Assembly: GCA_016710985.1 (NCBI GenBank) | Contig: JADJTX010000060.1 | Span: 1-61,449, forward strand | Length of the DNA: 61,449 nt | Reading direction: 5' to 3' | DNA from: Ignavibacteria bacterium | GTDB taxonomy: Bacteria; Bacteroidota; Ignavibacteria; Tepidaquicellales; Tepidaquicellaceae | Shown here: positions 27,264-36,936 of the stretch, piece after piece | Layout of the letters: each line of letters begins with the position of its first letter | How positions within the stretch are numbered: position 1 is the first letter of the stretch | Translations under genes and position numbers: made by a program | Notes under the pieces: model-generated | What the model was told of the DNA's origin: nothing | Database searches by the model: none | Seen by the model: only the letters and a program-made list of their open reading frames with translations

Positions 27264-28775
27264 ATGGGCGGATACTTTGACCCTGCGTATGCTTATCTGT
27301 TTAATTCACTTAATCTTTCCCAGTTCAAAGGATACGGAGTTGCTCATGTCGATCATCCGGGAACTACAGTTCAGATTGCCGGAGCAATGGTTATCAAAGC
27401 TGTTTATTTCTTTTCCGGTGAGGAAAATGACATAGCTGTTGATCTGATAAAAAGACCTGAGTATTATATTTCATGTATTGTTTATTCTTTCATATTCTTT
27501 ACGTGTATTTGTGATTATCTGCTTGGATTTTTTGCATACAGGAAATTAAAAAAAATTTCTATACCTTTAATTCTTCAGCTTACACCATTTGTTTCTCCTA
27601 CGGTGTATGATCATATTGCAGATCTTTCTTCTGAGTCATTTCTCATACCTTCAGTATTATTATTTATATCCGTAGCTTTTTCCTGTGCAAGTGAAAATGA
27701 AATCAGAGAAAAGAACAGAAGTATATACATTTTACTGTTTGTACTAGTGAGCGGATTTGGTCTGGCTACAAAGCTGACTTTTTTTCCGCTGATGGTCATT
27801 CCGGTTCTCTTAATGAGAAAGCTTAAATCATCTATCCTGTACCTTATCGGATCAGTTGCAGTTTTCCTGATCTTTGTTTCTCCGGCAATTTCAGAAACTA
27901 ACATAGCGAGATTTTCAGAATGGATCACAGGCATCGTATCTCACAGCGGCCAGTACGGCACAGGACCGAAGTATGTCATACACGGTGAGTCGTTTACACA
28001 GAACATATTTAAAATTTTCAGCTACGAATTGCATTTTGACATAATATATCTTCTATTATTATTTGCATTCATCATGCAGTTTATACCAAAGATCAGAATG
28101 AAGTTCGGAAATAATAAATACACTTCTTTGTTAAACGGGATTTTTATTGCAATGACAATTTACATTATCATTATATCAAAGCATTTCGAATATCACTATC
28201 TCATCCCGGTTTATATGCTTTGCATCCCGGCGCTGATTTGCATTTATTTCGTTTCGGAAAATATTATTTCAGAAGTTAATCGGAAAAAGACGTTTACAGT
28301 TCTTTGTATTTTGATTTCCATTTATATGATTTTTCAATTATTCCATCTGTTCAGTGAATTCAGTTATTATTCAGAGAGAAGAGATGAAACAAAAGCTTTG
28401 GAGGAGTTCAGGGAAAAAAATTATCCGGATATTCCTTATATTACAGGTACAATTTCCACCACTGAGTATTCGCTATACTTCGGAGCCGGATATTCCGGAA
28501 AAGGAAGTAACGCTTATACTCCGATCATTAATGATTTATATCCGGACTACATACTTTTTAATAAGTACGGAAATGTTTTTCAGCATCCCGCTTCAGATTC
28601 CCCAAAAGACATACTGCTGAGATCAGACAAGATTATTTTTCGCTCAGATGAAATTGAATTGCTAAAGCCCTTTGAAGAAAAAATAAAGTTATTACTTGAA
28701 ACAGATAAAATATCTCTTAAGGAAATTTACAGAAATAAGAACGGAGAGATGCTTTATGAGGTGATTCGAAACTGA
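27264..28775 (+). CDS. Membrane glycosyltransferase (PMT/ArnT-like, GT-C fold)
   Basis: This 503-residue integral membrane protein has roughly ten hydrophobic segments and an early motif FDPAYAYLFNSL ... VDHPGTTVQ, typical of the Dol-P-mannosyltransferase-like GT-C group. The N-terminus is probably longer: the same frame is open upstream from about 27126 and adds a membrane segment (LAFAIIPLILLLLFSFYKI). An ATG with a ribosome binding site (caggagataaa) at 27084 is in the same frame but separated by a stop at 27123. It probably transfers a lipid-linked sugar at the outer face of the inner membrane. Confidence 0.8.
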   Translation: MGGYFDPAYAYLFNSLNLSQFKGYGVAHVDHPGTTVQIAGAMVIKAVYFFSGEENDIAVDLIKRPEYYISCIVYSFIFFTCICDYLLGFFAYRKLKKISIPLILQLTPFVSPTVYDHIADLSSESFLIPSVLLFISVAFSCASENEIREKNRSIYILLFVLVSGFGLATKLTFFPLMVIPVLLMRKLKSSILYLIGSVAVFLIFVSPAISETNIARFSEWITGIVSHSGQYGTGPKYVIHGESFTQNIFKIFSYELHFDIIYLLLLFAFIMQFIPKIRMKFGNNKYTSLLNGIFIAMTIYIIIISKHFEYHYLIPVYMLCIPALICIYFVSENIISEVNRKKTFTVLCILISIYMIFQLFHLFSEFSYYSERRDETKALEEFREKNYPDIPYITGTISTTEYSLYFGAGYSGKGSNAYTPIINDLYPDYILFNKYGNVFQHPASDSPKDILLRSDKIIFRSDEIELLKPFEEKIKLLLETDKISLKEIYRNKNGEMLYEVIRN

Positions 28776-28827
28776 AGAATTAACAATATATTTTTTTAAC
28801 AAAGTTATAAATCATTAATCACAGATC

Positions 28828-29349
28828 TTGATATCCGATCACAATATTTCTTACGACAACACTTCGGGTAAATCCGTGTCTTATATGCCTCAGCTTGATT
28901 CATTGCGGACCTTTGCAGTGTTTTCTGTATTGATCGGTCATTGGTTTGCTGAATTTGAGAAGTTCAGTAATTTTCCTTTCGGAATGTTCGGAGTAACATT
29001 GTTTTTTGTGTTGAGCGGATTTCTTATTACCCAAATTCTCATTTCCGGAAGAATTGACACTGAAGAGATATTCAAAAAGAAAATTCATTCAATAAAGCAG
29101 TTCTACATAAGGCGGACTCTCAGAATATTTCCGATATATTACATTACAATATTTATATGTTTATTATTTAATGTTCAGGATATCCGGGATAAATTTTTTT
29201 GGTTTCTCTTTTATGCTTCTAACATTTACTTCTATAATATCAATGATTGGGCAGGAAGTCTTTCACATCTATGGACACTTGCAGTCGAGGAACAGTTTTA
29301 TCTCTTATGGCCTTTCATAATTCTTTTATTCCGTCGAAGCATTTGCTGA
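28828..29349 (+). CDS. Acyltransferase family 3 (OafA-like), N-terminal fragment
   Basis: This is part one of a gene spanning 28828-29929, starting at TTG 28828. The acyltransferase-3 signature is PQLDSLRTFAVFSVLIGHWF followed by LFFVLSGFLIT and RRTLRIFPIYYI. Such membrane proteins O-acylate surface polysaccharides or glycans. The frame is lost near 29330 (FRRSIC-stop); the other frame continues. The gene follows the glycosyltransferase closely, suggesting shared work on surface glycans. Confidence 0.88.
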   Translation: MISDHNISYDNTSGKSVSYMPQLDSLRTFAVFSVLIGHWFAEFEKFSNFPFGMFGVTLFFVLSGFLITQILISGRIDTEEIFKKKIHSIKQFYIRRTLRIFPIYYITIFICLLFNVQDIRDKFFWFLFYASNIYFYNINDWAGSLSHLWTLAVEEQFYLLWPFIILLFRRSIC

Positions 29350-29564
29350 AGTCTATAATCGGGATAATAATTTTCGGTGCTGCTTTCCGCTCAATACTTT
29401 TTATTGCAAACGGAAGTAAGGAACTGGAATCAATGTTCATACTTATTCTGACTCCGTCCTGCATGGACAGTTTTGGTCTTGGAGCGCTCCTGGCTTATTG
29501 TAAAATATTTGAAAAATTCAGATATATATTCAGTTCTAAGATCTCGGCTATTTTTTATTTCTAA
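29247..29564 (+). CDS. Acyltransferase family 3, middle fragment
   Basis: Meaningful sequence starts near 29330 (HLLKSIIGIIIFGAAFRSIL) and contains TPSCMDSFGLGALLAY, a conserved membrane segment of the family. A second shift near 29560 leads to LNIVSFFVLYLFSESAV in another frame. Confidence 0.75.
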   Translation: MGRKSFTSMDTCSRGTVLSLMAFHNSFIPSKHLLKSIIGIIIFGAAFRSILFIANGSKELESMFILILTPSCMDSFGLGALLAYCKIFEKFRYIFSSKISAIFYF

Positions 29565-29641
29565 ACATTGTTTCTTTCTTCGTATTATATTTATTCAGTG
29601 AGAGCGCTGTCAGTGTATTTCTTTTCAGACTGAATATCTCG

Positions 29642-29929
29642 GTGGTCTGTGTCTATATAATTTATAAAGCATCTTCAGGTTTCCGCGGAATGACAGGAAA
29701 GATATTGGAATTACCCTTTTTGATTTATCTGGGTAAAATAAGCTACGGACTTTATCTGTATCATAATTTTATTCCGATGATCTGTAAAGTTCTTGGGTTA
29801 CCTGCCTTCGGAAACATATATATTAATTTTATGGTACAACTGAGTCTGCTGATTTTGATATCTTCCCTTTCATGGTTCCTCATTGAAAAACCTATCAATG
29901 GTCTTAAGAAATATTTCAGTTATAATTGA
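29642..29929 (+). CDS. Acyltransferase family 3, C-terminal fragment
   Basis: This holds the last membrane helices, including FLIYLGKISYGLYLYHNFIP, typical of the family's C-terminal part, and ending SWFLIEKPINGLKKYF. The true frame is open upstream to about 29565. Confidence 0.85.
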   Translation: MVCVYIIYKASSGFRGMTGKILELPFLIYLGKISYGLYLYHNFIPMICKVLGLPAFGNIYINFMVQLSLLILISSLSWFLIEKPINGLKKYFSYN

Positions 29930-30230
29930 ATTATTCCCGGTCTTCTTAGTACTAAAACATTTAAGCTATTTAATTTAGACCTTCGCGATCTTTGCGAAAT
30001 ACTTTGTGAACTTTGAGTTAATTACAAACTTAAGACAACCCCGGAACTTGAAATATTATCAGTTATATTTTTTTTTAGAAAATAAGTGAATATCCGTTAA
30101 ATCAGTCTTGTCAAGTTCTAAAAAAAATTGTCGTGCAAAAAGAGTCAGCTATAAATAAAATAATCATTGTATCTGAAATTCAATAGACTTATTTTTACAA
30201 AAATTATTTTTCAAATTAATTCTCACCTAA
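29930..30230. other. Intergenic region without a gene
   Basis: AT-rich DNA. Around 29980-30020 it has cttcgcgatctttgcgaaatac followed by tttgtgaactttg, which resembles a common intergenic repeat. No promoter or terminator could be placed with confidence. Confidence 0.5.
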
Positions 30231-32390
30231 ATGAAAAAATTAAACCTCTGTTTTTTTCTAATTGTAATTTTTGTATTCAATTCTCACAGCAATATATTCG
30301 CAATAGGATTTAACAGCATTTCAACACCAGACGGAGTCAATATAATAGCCGTTGGTGACGGAGGTCTGATCTTCAGATCTTCCAATGCCGGTGCAACCTG
30401 GGGCAGCTATACTGTTGCCGGAGTAAATTTCAAATCCGTTAGTTCTTTCAATGATGATGTATGGATGGCAGCTGATGACAGCAAGATCTATAAAACCAAA
30501 AAATCAATCGCACTTATAAGTCCGGTCACTATCGGTACAAATAACAAGTTTAAATCGGTTTGTTTTATTGATGACCTTACGGGATATGTTTGCGGTGAGG
30601 TGGGAGCTGTTTACAAAACCGTTAATGGAGGGAATGACTGGGTTCCTGTAAATACAGGTATTCCAAATGTAAATCTGAATTCGATCTCTTTCATCGATTC
30701 GGAAAATGGTATCGTAGTCGGAAATAACGGAGCAGTTTACATGACACAGAACGGCGGAACAACCTGGACCGCAGAATCAATTGGTACAACCAAGAATTTA
30801 TTGAAAACGAAATATTTTGCGGATGGTATCACAGTAACAGGTCAATACGGCGTTCTCTACATGAAGCCAAACGGTTCATCCTGGAATTCAGTCAATACAA
30901 GGATTATAACTGACATTACAGGTGTGTCGGGACCCGGTTTTAATGAAGTTCACATTTGCGGAGGCGGCGGTTTCATCAGAAATAATAAAAACGGTGATGC
31001 AAAGTTTTATAATTTCGAAGCTAATCCGATGATAGCAAATTTAGTAGATATATTTTATTATAATGGTAATACAGGATTTGCAGTTAGCAGCCTTAACAAT
31101 GCAATAATCAAAACTACCGACGCAGGACTTACCTGGAAACTGACTGCAGGCGCAACGCTCTCTTATCAGTGGCAGCAAAAACTAAGCGCAGGCGGCGGTA
31201 TCGGTAACAATCTCTGCCAGCATCCTACTGACAGGAATGCAGTATTTGTAGTTTACGGAAGCACGGTTTATCTCAGCCGAAACAGGGGAGATAACTGGAG
31301 CAGCATCGCAACAATAACCGGCGGCGGAAGCGCTCATTCATTTTATGTCAGTCCACTTGATACAAATATCTGGATGGTAGCAATTACCGGAAGCCCTGAT
31401 AAAGTAATGAGATCAACAAATTACGGTTCTACATGGACTACTATAATTTCAAGAAACTTTAGTAACTACGGACAGCCGCTCGAAATGGATCAGAATAATC
31501 CGAGCACATTTTATTTTGCGCCTGACGGAGGAGGATTTTACAGATCAACAGATAACGGTGTTTCTTTCACTGAGATAAGCGGCAATTTTGCTTTCAGAAG
31601 TCCGTGTGATATATTAGTCATGTGGGACAGTTCGAATGTAGTTTTCGTTGGGGATGGTGTAACAGGAAGCGGTCAGGCAAAAATATTTAAATCAGTAAAC
31701 GGCGGAGTTAACTGGACTGATGTAAAGACAGTTACTTCAAGCGAAACTCCTTCAATGTGTAACGGAGTATTCAGGCAGAAAGCAGTCTATGCAACTGAAT
31801 GGTCAGGTTCAAACTGGTATGAAAGTCAGGATTACGGTTCTACATGGGCTGTTGATTTCAGTACGGGATTCAGCGGATGGGGATCGGGTGTTTGTTTTGA
31901 AGATCCAAACGTAATACTGATCGGTAACTACGGATCTCAGTCAGCTTTCACTTATGATGACAATGTATTTACAAATATCAGCGGGCTCAGCGGAGCCGGC
32001 GCAGGAATTCTAGTTCCGGAAAAAAATTTAATACTTAACATGCAGACAAGCTCATTGTTCAAGCTGAATGTAAACTACTCTGTGCTTACTTCGGTAAATG
32101 AAAATGTATTTTCAACATCAGTGCCGGACAATTTCAGTCTTTCACAGAATTATCCAAATCCTTTCAATCCTTCAACTACAATAAAATTCGCTTTGCCAAA
32201 TGCAGGTGAAGTTTCATTAAAGGTATATGACAGATTAGGCAAAGAAATTGTTGATTTAGTCAATGGATTCAGAAGCGCAGGAACTTATGAAATAAATTTT
32301 GATGCTTCACAGTTATCTTCAGGAATTTATTTTTATAAATTATCTGCAAACGGAATGGTAAATACGAAGAAGATGACATTGATAAAATAA
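30231..32390 (+). CDS. Large YCF48/sortilin-like propeller T9SS protein
   Basis: This intact 719-residue protein has a signal peptide to about residue 25, then GFNSISTPDGVNIIAVGDGG, which opens a long double propeller (about 26-620; blades VYKTVNGGNDWVPV, EVHICGGGGFIRNNKNG, FYVSPLDTNIWM, CEDP-like strands). A type A sorting domain from SQNYPNPFNPSTTIKFALP runs to the end. It is the first of four paralogues (30231, 34354, 39228, 42704). It resembles Vps10/sortilin-like secreted propellers, possibly carbohydrate-binding; the ligand is unknown. Confidence 0.92.
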   Translation: MKKLNLCFFLIVIFVFNSHSNIFAIGFNSISTPDGVNIIAVGDGGLIFRSSNAGATWGSYTVAGVNFKSVSSFNDDVWMAADDSKIYKTKKSIALISPVTIGTNNKFKSVCFIDDLTGYVCGEVGAVYKTVNGGNDWVPVNTGIPNVNLNSISFIDSENGIVVGNNGAVYMTQNGGTTWTAESIGTTKNLLKTKYFADGITVTGQYGVLYMKPNGSSWNSVNTRIITDITGVSGPGFNEVHICGGGGFIRNNKNGDAKFYNFEANPMIANLVDIFYYNGNTGFAVSSLNNAIIKTTDAGLTWKLTAGATLSYQWQQKLSAGGGIGNNLCQHPTDRNAVFVVYGSTVYLSRNRGDNWSSIATITGGGSAHSFYVSPLDTNIWMVAITGSPDKVMRSTNYGSTWTTIISRNFSNYGQPLEMDQNNPSTFYFAPDGGGFYRSTDNGVSFTEISGNFAFRSPCDILVMWDSSNVVFVGDGVTGSGQAKIFKSVNGGVNWTDVKTVTSSETPSMCNGVFRQKAVYATEWSGSNWYESQDYGSTWAVDFSTGFSGWGSGVCFEDPNVILIGNYGSQSAFTYDDNVFTNISGLSGAGAGILVPEKNLILNMQTSSLFKLNVNYSVLTSVNENVFSTSVPDNFSLSQNYPNPFNPSTTIKFALPNAGEVSLKVYDRLGKEIVDLVNGFRSAGTYEINFDASQLSSGIYFYKLSANGMVNTKKMTLIK

Positions 32391-32413
32391 TTGTAATCTT
32401 ATCTAAAGATCTT

Positions 32414-32448
32414 AAAAGCTCCCGGGATGATTTCCGGGAGCTTTTTTT
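32414..32448 (+). terminator. Rho-independent terminator
   Basis: A 12-bp stem aaaagctcccgg/ccgggagctttt (32414-32425 with 32434-32445) continues into a T run, 24 bases after the 30231-32390 stop. Confidence 0.92.
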
Positions 32449-32461
32449 ATGTTTAAAATAC

Positions 32462-32614
32462 CCGCCGTTGTTGGTGTTCCAAAAAGTTTGCATATTAAAA
32501 TTTTAAAATTTATAACACACATTCGTGCAAACTTTTGGTCACCAAGACCACCACTCTCCACTAACGAAGCGCTTTGAATAATAAGCAAACTTTTTGGAAC
32601 ACCAACAACGGCGG
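32462..32614. repeat. MITE-like element with perfect 30-bp terminal inverted repeats
   Basis: Bases 32462-32491 and 32585-32614 are perfect reverse complements (left arm begins ccgccgttgttggtgttcc). A second, inner copy of part of the arm (gcaaacttttgg, about 32526-32537) gives nested hairpins. It has no gene, though the arms create short false open frames. No obvious target duplication is seen. Confidence 0.85.
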
Positions 32615-32670
32615 AAAAAGTTCCTTCAATTGCAGTTTTCATAAAGTTATCTTTATCGTAAAACTTTCAA

Positions 32671-33294
32671 ATGAAAATATTCTTTGTAACATTGATTGTT
32701 TCCATCTCCTTAAATTTCACTTTATGTCATGCACAAATGGAATTGGACTGGAGTAGGGTTTACAGAGGAGTTTATAATGGTGGAGCTGATCTTGCATTAG
32801 GAATCGCAATAGATGATTCAAGTAATATTTATGTAACAGGCGGTAGTCAGATCAGCTCTTCAAATTTTGAGTGTGTTACAATTAAATATAATAAATGGGG
32901 GGATACTTTATGGATAAAACATTATTTTCGAACGGGTAACTTTATAGGACGTGAAATTAAGCTTGATGATTCAGGAAATGTTTTTGTCGCAGCAGGAGTG
33001 ATTCTAAAATATAACAGTAACGGAGATCTGATATGGGATAGTTATGATTCAGCTGGTTACAGAAAAATAGAGTTTGATTCCCAAGGAAATATATATGCAG
33101 GCGGAACCAGCTTAGGAAAATTAACTACAGGAAAGTATAACAGAAACGGACAAAGAATCTGGAGGAATAAATATTCTTTTACCGGATCACTCGGCAATGA
33201 TATTCTAGGAGGTTTTGTAAAAGACATTTCAGGAAATCTTATCATTACAGGAGCCAGTAGAACATCAACCACATTTTTGATTATGCAACAATAA
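32671..33294 (+). CDS. SBBP beta-propeller T9SS protein, N-terminal fragment
   Basis: This is the first part of a gene spanning 32671-34220. The signal peptide is MKIFFVTLIVSISLNFTLCH. SBBP blades follow: DDSSNIYVTGGSQ, DDSGNVFVAAG, DSQGNIYAGGTS. The frame breaks near 33275 (TTFLIMQQ-stop), where another frame reads DYATIKYSNDGQLMWSR. It is a better-preserved relative of the broken gene at 8908-10530. Confidence 0.85.
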   Translation: MKIFFVTLIVSISLNFTLCHAQMELDWSRVYRGVYNGGADLALGIAIDDSSNIYVTGGSQISSSNFECVTIKYNKWGDTLWIKHYFRTGNFIGREIKLDDSGNVFVAAGVILKYNSNGDLIWDSYDSAGYRKIEFDSQGNIYAGGTSLGKLTTGKYNRNGQRIWRNKYSFTGSLGNDILGGFVKDISGNLIITGASRTSTTFLIMQQ

Positions 33295-33317
33295 AATACT
33301 CAAACGACGGTCAACTT

Positions 33318-34220
33318 ATGTGGAGCAGAAGATATACCGGTCTTGTTCCTAGTTTTGATGACTTATCTTATGGAATTGCAACAGATCTTGAAGGAAATTA
33401 TTATGTAACGGGATCTAGCAAGGATGTTTCAGGTAATAGTAATTGTTTGACCATCAAATATGACAGTGCAGGAAATACTATTTGGATAAACAGAATTCCT
33501 GCAAACCCTCAAATTGCAAATGTAGGATTTAACCTGGCAACAGATAGTTCACAGAATGTTTTCATCGCTGCACGAAGTAACGGTAAAACTACAATCATAA
33601 AATTAAACTCAACTGGTAATATTATATGGTATAAAACTTCTCCTGAAGGAAGTGTTATCACAAGCAATTATCCCGTTATTATTTTAGATTCTATTTTCAA
33701 CGTACATACTACCGCTATCGGAACTTCAACAGGTGAGGCTGACTACGTCGCAATAAAATACGACAGTAGTGGAAATCAAATTTATCTTGTAACTTATGAC
33801 TCAGGAGATATTACTTATGACTATGTGTATAATCTTGCACTTGATAAAGATGGGAGCATTGTTTTAACCGGCGAATTTGCGGGTACAACCGGAAACTATG
33901 GCACTGTAAAATTTTCTCCAATAAAGACCGGTATTTTAGAAAACAACATTCAATCACTCGGCTATTATCTTTCTCAGAACTACCCAAATCCGTTTAACCC
34001 GCGTACAGTAATAAGTTATCAATTATTAATACCCGCCTATGTCAGTTTGAAAGTTTATGATGTTTTAGGAAATGAGATTACAACATTAGTAGAAGGAAAA
34101 AAGATAGCCGGAACATATGAAATTGATTTTGATGGAAGTAACATGTCAAGCGGAATATATTTTTATAAGCTTATAACTGATGGATTCGTGGTAACAAAAC
34201 GAATGGTTTTATTGAAGTAG
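33318..34220 (+). CDS. SBBP beta-propeller T9SS protein, C-terminal fragment
   Basis: This continues 32671-33294; the frame is open upstream to about 33280. SBBP blades (DLEGNYYVTGSSKD, NCLTIKYDSAGNTIW, VAIKYDSSGN) lead to a type A sorting domain (SQNYPNPFNPRTVISYQL ... SGIYFYKLITDGFVVTKRM). It is predicted to be exported by T9SS. Confidence 0.88.
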   Translation: MWSRRYTGLVPSFDDLSYGIATDLEGNYYVTGSSKDVSGNSNCLTIKYDSAGNTIWINRIPANPQIANVGFNLATDSSQNVFIAARSNGKTTIIKLNSTGNIIWYKTSPEGSVITSNYPVIILDSIFNVHTTAIGTSTGEADYVAIKYDSSGNQIYLVTYDSGDITYDYVYNLALDKDGSIVLTGEFAGTTGNYGTVKFSPIKTGILENNIQSLGYYLSQNYPNPFNPRTVISYQLLIPAYVSLKVYDVLGNEITTLVEGKKIAGTYEIDFDGSNMSSGIYFYKLITDGFVVTKRMVLLK

Positions 34221-34422
34221 GAAAATGTTATATGTTATCTACCACAGTCTCTGAAAATTTTTCCTATGTGCTGACAAATTTATTGTTGAATATAAAATTC
34301 AATAATACTATTTTGTAACACTCAACATTTTCATAAATCAAATTTTACATAAAAATGAAAAAACTCATTTCAGGTTTTTTTCTGTTCACACTTTTTATTT
34401 CAACGGTAATGTTTATAAAACA

Positions 34423-36324
34423 TTGAAAACCTTTAATTCTCCAATTTTAAATTACAACATCGGATCAAATGTTTCTGTAAACTCAGTTTATTTTGTTAAT
34501 GCAAATCTTGGTTTTTTAAGTTGTGACGGAGGCTCAGTCTATAAATCTGTTAACGGAGGATTAAACTGGACTCTCACAGGTTCTACCGGCACAACAAACA
34601 ATCTGAATTCAATTTATTTCATCGATGACCTTAAGGGAGTTGCAGTCGGAGATCAGGGTTTGATCATTGAAACTGCTAACGGCGGTACTGACTGGACTAC
34701 TGTTACAGGAATTACAACAAGAGATCTTCTTGATGTGAAAATATTTACGGACGGAATGGTTGCGGTTGGTGAGTATGGTACTATATTAACGAAAGAAACT
34801 ACAGGAAGCTGGACATCAGTAAATACAAGAACTGATTCAGACATAAGAGGAATTTCAGGTTCTTCTTTTAATGACATTCACGTTGTAGGCGGCGGTGGTT
34901 TTATCAGAAATAACAAAAACGGCAGCAGCAACTTCTTTAATTTTGAAATAAATCCAATGCTGGCAAATCTCGTGGATATATTCTATTATAGTAATGATCT
35001 CGGATTTGCTGTCAGCAGCCTCAATGATGCGATCATAAGAACAACCAATGCAGGTCAAAGCTGGGAATTACCTGCCGGAACAACTGCTTCAATGAACTGG
35101 ATACAGAAGTCTCCAAGCGGAAGCGGAATTGGTAATAATCTCTGCATGCATCCTAAAGACAGAAATTCAGCTTTCGTTGTATATGGAAATAAAGTTTATG
35201 TAAGCCGGGACAGATCGGAGACCTGGACACAGATCGCAACTATCAGCATCGGTTCAAGAGCTCACTCTTTTTATGTAAGTCCTGTTGATACTAATATATG
35301 GGTAGCTGCAATTGAAAGCTCTCCTGATTGCATAGTCAGAACTACAAATTACGGCGCAACCTGGACAAATATTCTTGCAAGAGATTTCAGTACATACGGA
35401 CAGCCATTAGAAATGGACCAGAACAATCCTTCAGTATTTTATTTTGCACCTTCAAATTCATCAGGTACAGGTGTTTATAAATCAACTGACGATGGAGCTA
35501 CATTTAATCTAGTAGCACCTTATAACAATTCAGCAATTGGCCAGCCATGCGATCTTATCGTAAAGTGGGATGAGCCTAATGTTTTATACATGGGGGACGA
35601 CGGAGCCGATATATATAAATCCACAAACTCAGCTCTTACATGGACTCAGGTTAAGCCCGGTTCATCATCTGAAGTACCTTCAATGTGCAATTCAGTTTTT
35701 GAAAACACAATGTGTTATGCAACTACATGGAGCAGCAGCCAGGTTTACAAAACGGTTAATAGCGGTGATACCTGGAATGTACAGTCCAATAATTCCGGAA
35801 GCGGCTGGGGTTCTGATGTGTGTCACGAAGATCCAACAGTTGTACTGACAGGAAATTACGGGTCTCAGTCTTATTTCAGTACAAACGGCGGTGTAAACTT
35901 CTTTAATGTAAACAGCGGTCTCGGCGGCGCAGGTGCTGGCATAATGGTTCCGGAAAGAGGATACCTTTTGAACATGCAGACAGGAAGTCTTTATAAAATG
36001 AATATTACGTACAGCGTACTGACTTCATTGAACGAGATCATAACGTCTTCTTCGATACCTTCTCAGTTTGAATTATCACAGAACTATCCTAATCCGTTCA
36101 ATCCTTCCACTACTATAAAGTTTGCTTTGCCTGTTGCAGGTGATGTATCCTTAAAAGTATATGACAGGCTGGGTAAGGAAGTTGCTGAATTAGCTGACGG
36201 ATTCAGGAATGCAGGAACCTATGAAATAAATTTCGACGCTTCACAATTATCATCAGGAATTTATTTTTATAAATTATCTGCTAACGGTATGATTAATACA
36301 AAGAAGATGACGTTAATAAAGTAA
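34423..36324 (+). CDS. Large YCF48/sortilin-like propeller T9SS protein, 5'-deleted
   Basis: This 633-residue open frame is a paralogue of 30231-32390. The TTG taken as start (34423) is inside the first blade. Just upstream, ATG 34354 encodes a signal peptide (MKKLISGFFLFTLFIST) in a different frame that stops at 34425. Compared with 39228-42590, about 70 residues between signal peptide and NVYKTLKT are missing and the frame is broken at the join. Blades (VHVVGGGGFIRNNKNG-like, FYVSPVDTNIWV) and the sorting domain SQNYPNPFNPSTTIKFALP are intact. Without a connected signal peptide it could not be exported as written. Confidence 0.88.
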   Translation: MKTFNSPILNYNIGSNVSVNSVYFVNANLGFLSCDGGSVYKSVNGGLNWTLTGSTGTTNNLNSIYFIDDLKGVAVGDQGLIIETANGGTDWTTVTGITTRDLLDVKIFTDGMVAVGEYGTILTKETTGSWTSVNTRTDSDIRGISGSSFNDIHVVGGGGFIRNNKNGSSNFFNFEINPMLANLVDIFYYSNDLGFAVSSLNDAIIRTTNAGQSWELPAGTTASMNWIQKSPSGSGIGNNLCMHPKDRNSAFVVYGNKVYVSRDRSETWTQIATISIGSRAHSFYVSPVDTNIWVAAIESSPDCIVRTTNYGATWTNILARDFSTYGQPLEMDQNNPSVFYFAPSNSSGTGVYKSTDDGATFNLVAPYNNSAIGQPCDLIVKWDEPNVLYMGDDGADIYKSTNSALTWTQVKPGSSSEVPSMCNSVFENTMCYATTWSSSQVYKTVNSGDTWNVQSNNSGSGWGSDVCHEDPTVVLTGNYGSQSYFSTNGGVNFFNVNSGLGGAGAGIMVPERGYLLNMQTGSLYKMNITYSVLTSLNEIITSSSIPSQFELSQNYPNPFNPSTTIKFALPVAGDVSLKVYDRLGKEVAELADGFRNAGTYEINFDASQLSSGIYFYKLSANGMINTKKMTLIK

Positions 36325-36392
36325 GTTGTGAGTGTGTAGAGTGTGTAGAGTGCTTTGAGTGTATAGTTTAAAATGTAGTTGAACTTATTTAT

Positions 36393-36427
36393 ATAGCTCC
36401 CGGGATATTTTCCGGGGGCTATTTTTA
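36393..36427 (+). terminator. Rho-independent terminator
   Basis: The stem atagctcccgg/ccgggggctat (36393-36403 with 36412-36422, one G-T pair) is followed by tttttat, 69 bases after the stop at 36324. Confidence 0.85.
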
Positions 36428-36559
36428 TTTGGTGAATTAATTTAGACCTTTAAGCCTTCGTGTCCAAATCCGAAATTCCCAATTTCCAAATGTCTAATCA
36501 GGCTACTTCTTTAGTTTTCTCTATTAACTTCGGTTTTAGGAATTGGAATCTTAAATTTT

Positions 36560-36712
36560 TTTGCAGAAGTAATCCATAATCCCATCGCTGAAAATGAAAA
36601 AAGGATTATTTTAACTTTTGACAGAGATTATGGGGAATTAATTTTTAAATATAATTTAAAAACTGACGAAGGTGTAATATATTTGAGACTTAACAAATAT
36701 CTAAACAAATAA
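36560..36712 (+). pseudogene. Relic of a DUF5615 (PIN-like toxin) gene
   Basis: The frame ending at TAA 36710-36712 reads AENEKRIILTFDRDYGELIF, then a GVIYLRL-like strand. This matches the C-terminal half of DUF5615 PIN-like toxins (acidic FDxDFGELVF motif). The N-terminal half and any antitoxin are absent. The rest of the gap 36325-36936 holds only the terminator and AT-rich sequence. Confidence 0.5.
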
Positions 36713-36936
36713 AGCTTTAACTGTTTTAGATGGACATACCATCAGACAAAGAAAATATTAAGTGAGTATTTAATCCTGAAAAGCATTAAAATCCAACCTT
36801 TAAATAACATAAATATCTCCTGAAATTTCTGCCATTTTCACCCTCAAATTTATTTTCATTTTATGACCTGCGTCATAGTCAAATAGAAAATAATAAGTTA
36901 TTTTACCATAAATAAATCTAACTTAACCGCAGGATC

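Noticed and set aside
32412..32756. Short open frames on both strands over the MITE
   Set aside because: They consist of the inverted arms read in different frames and overlap a terminator.
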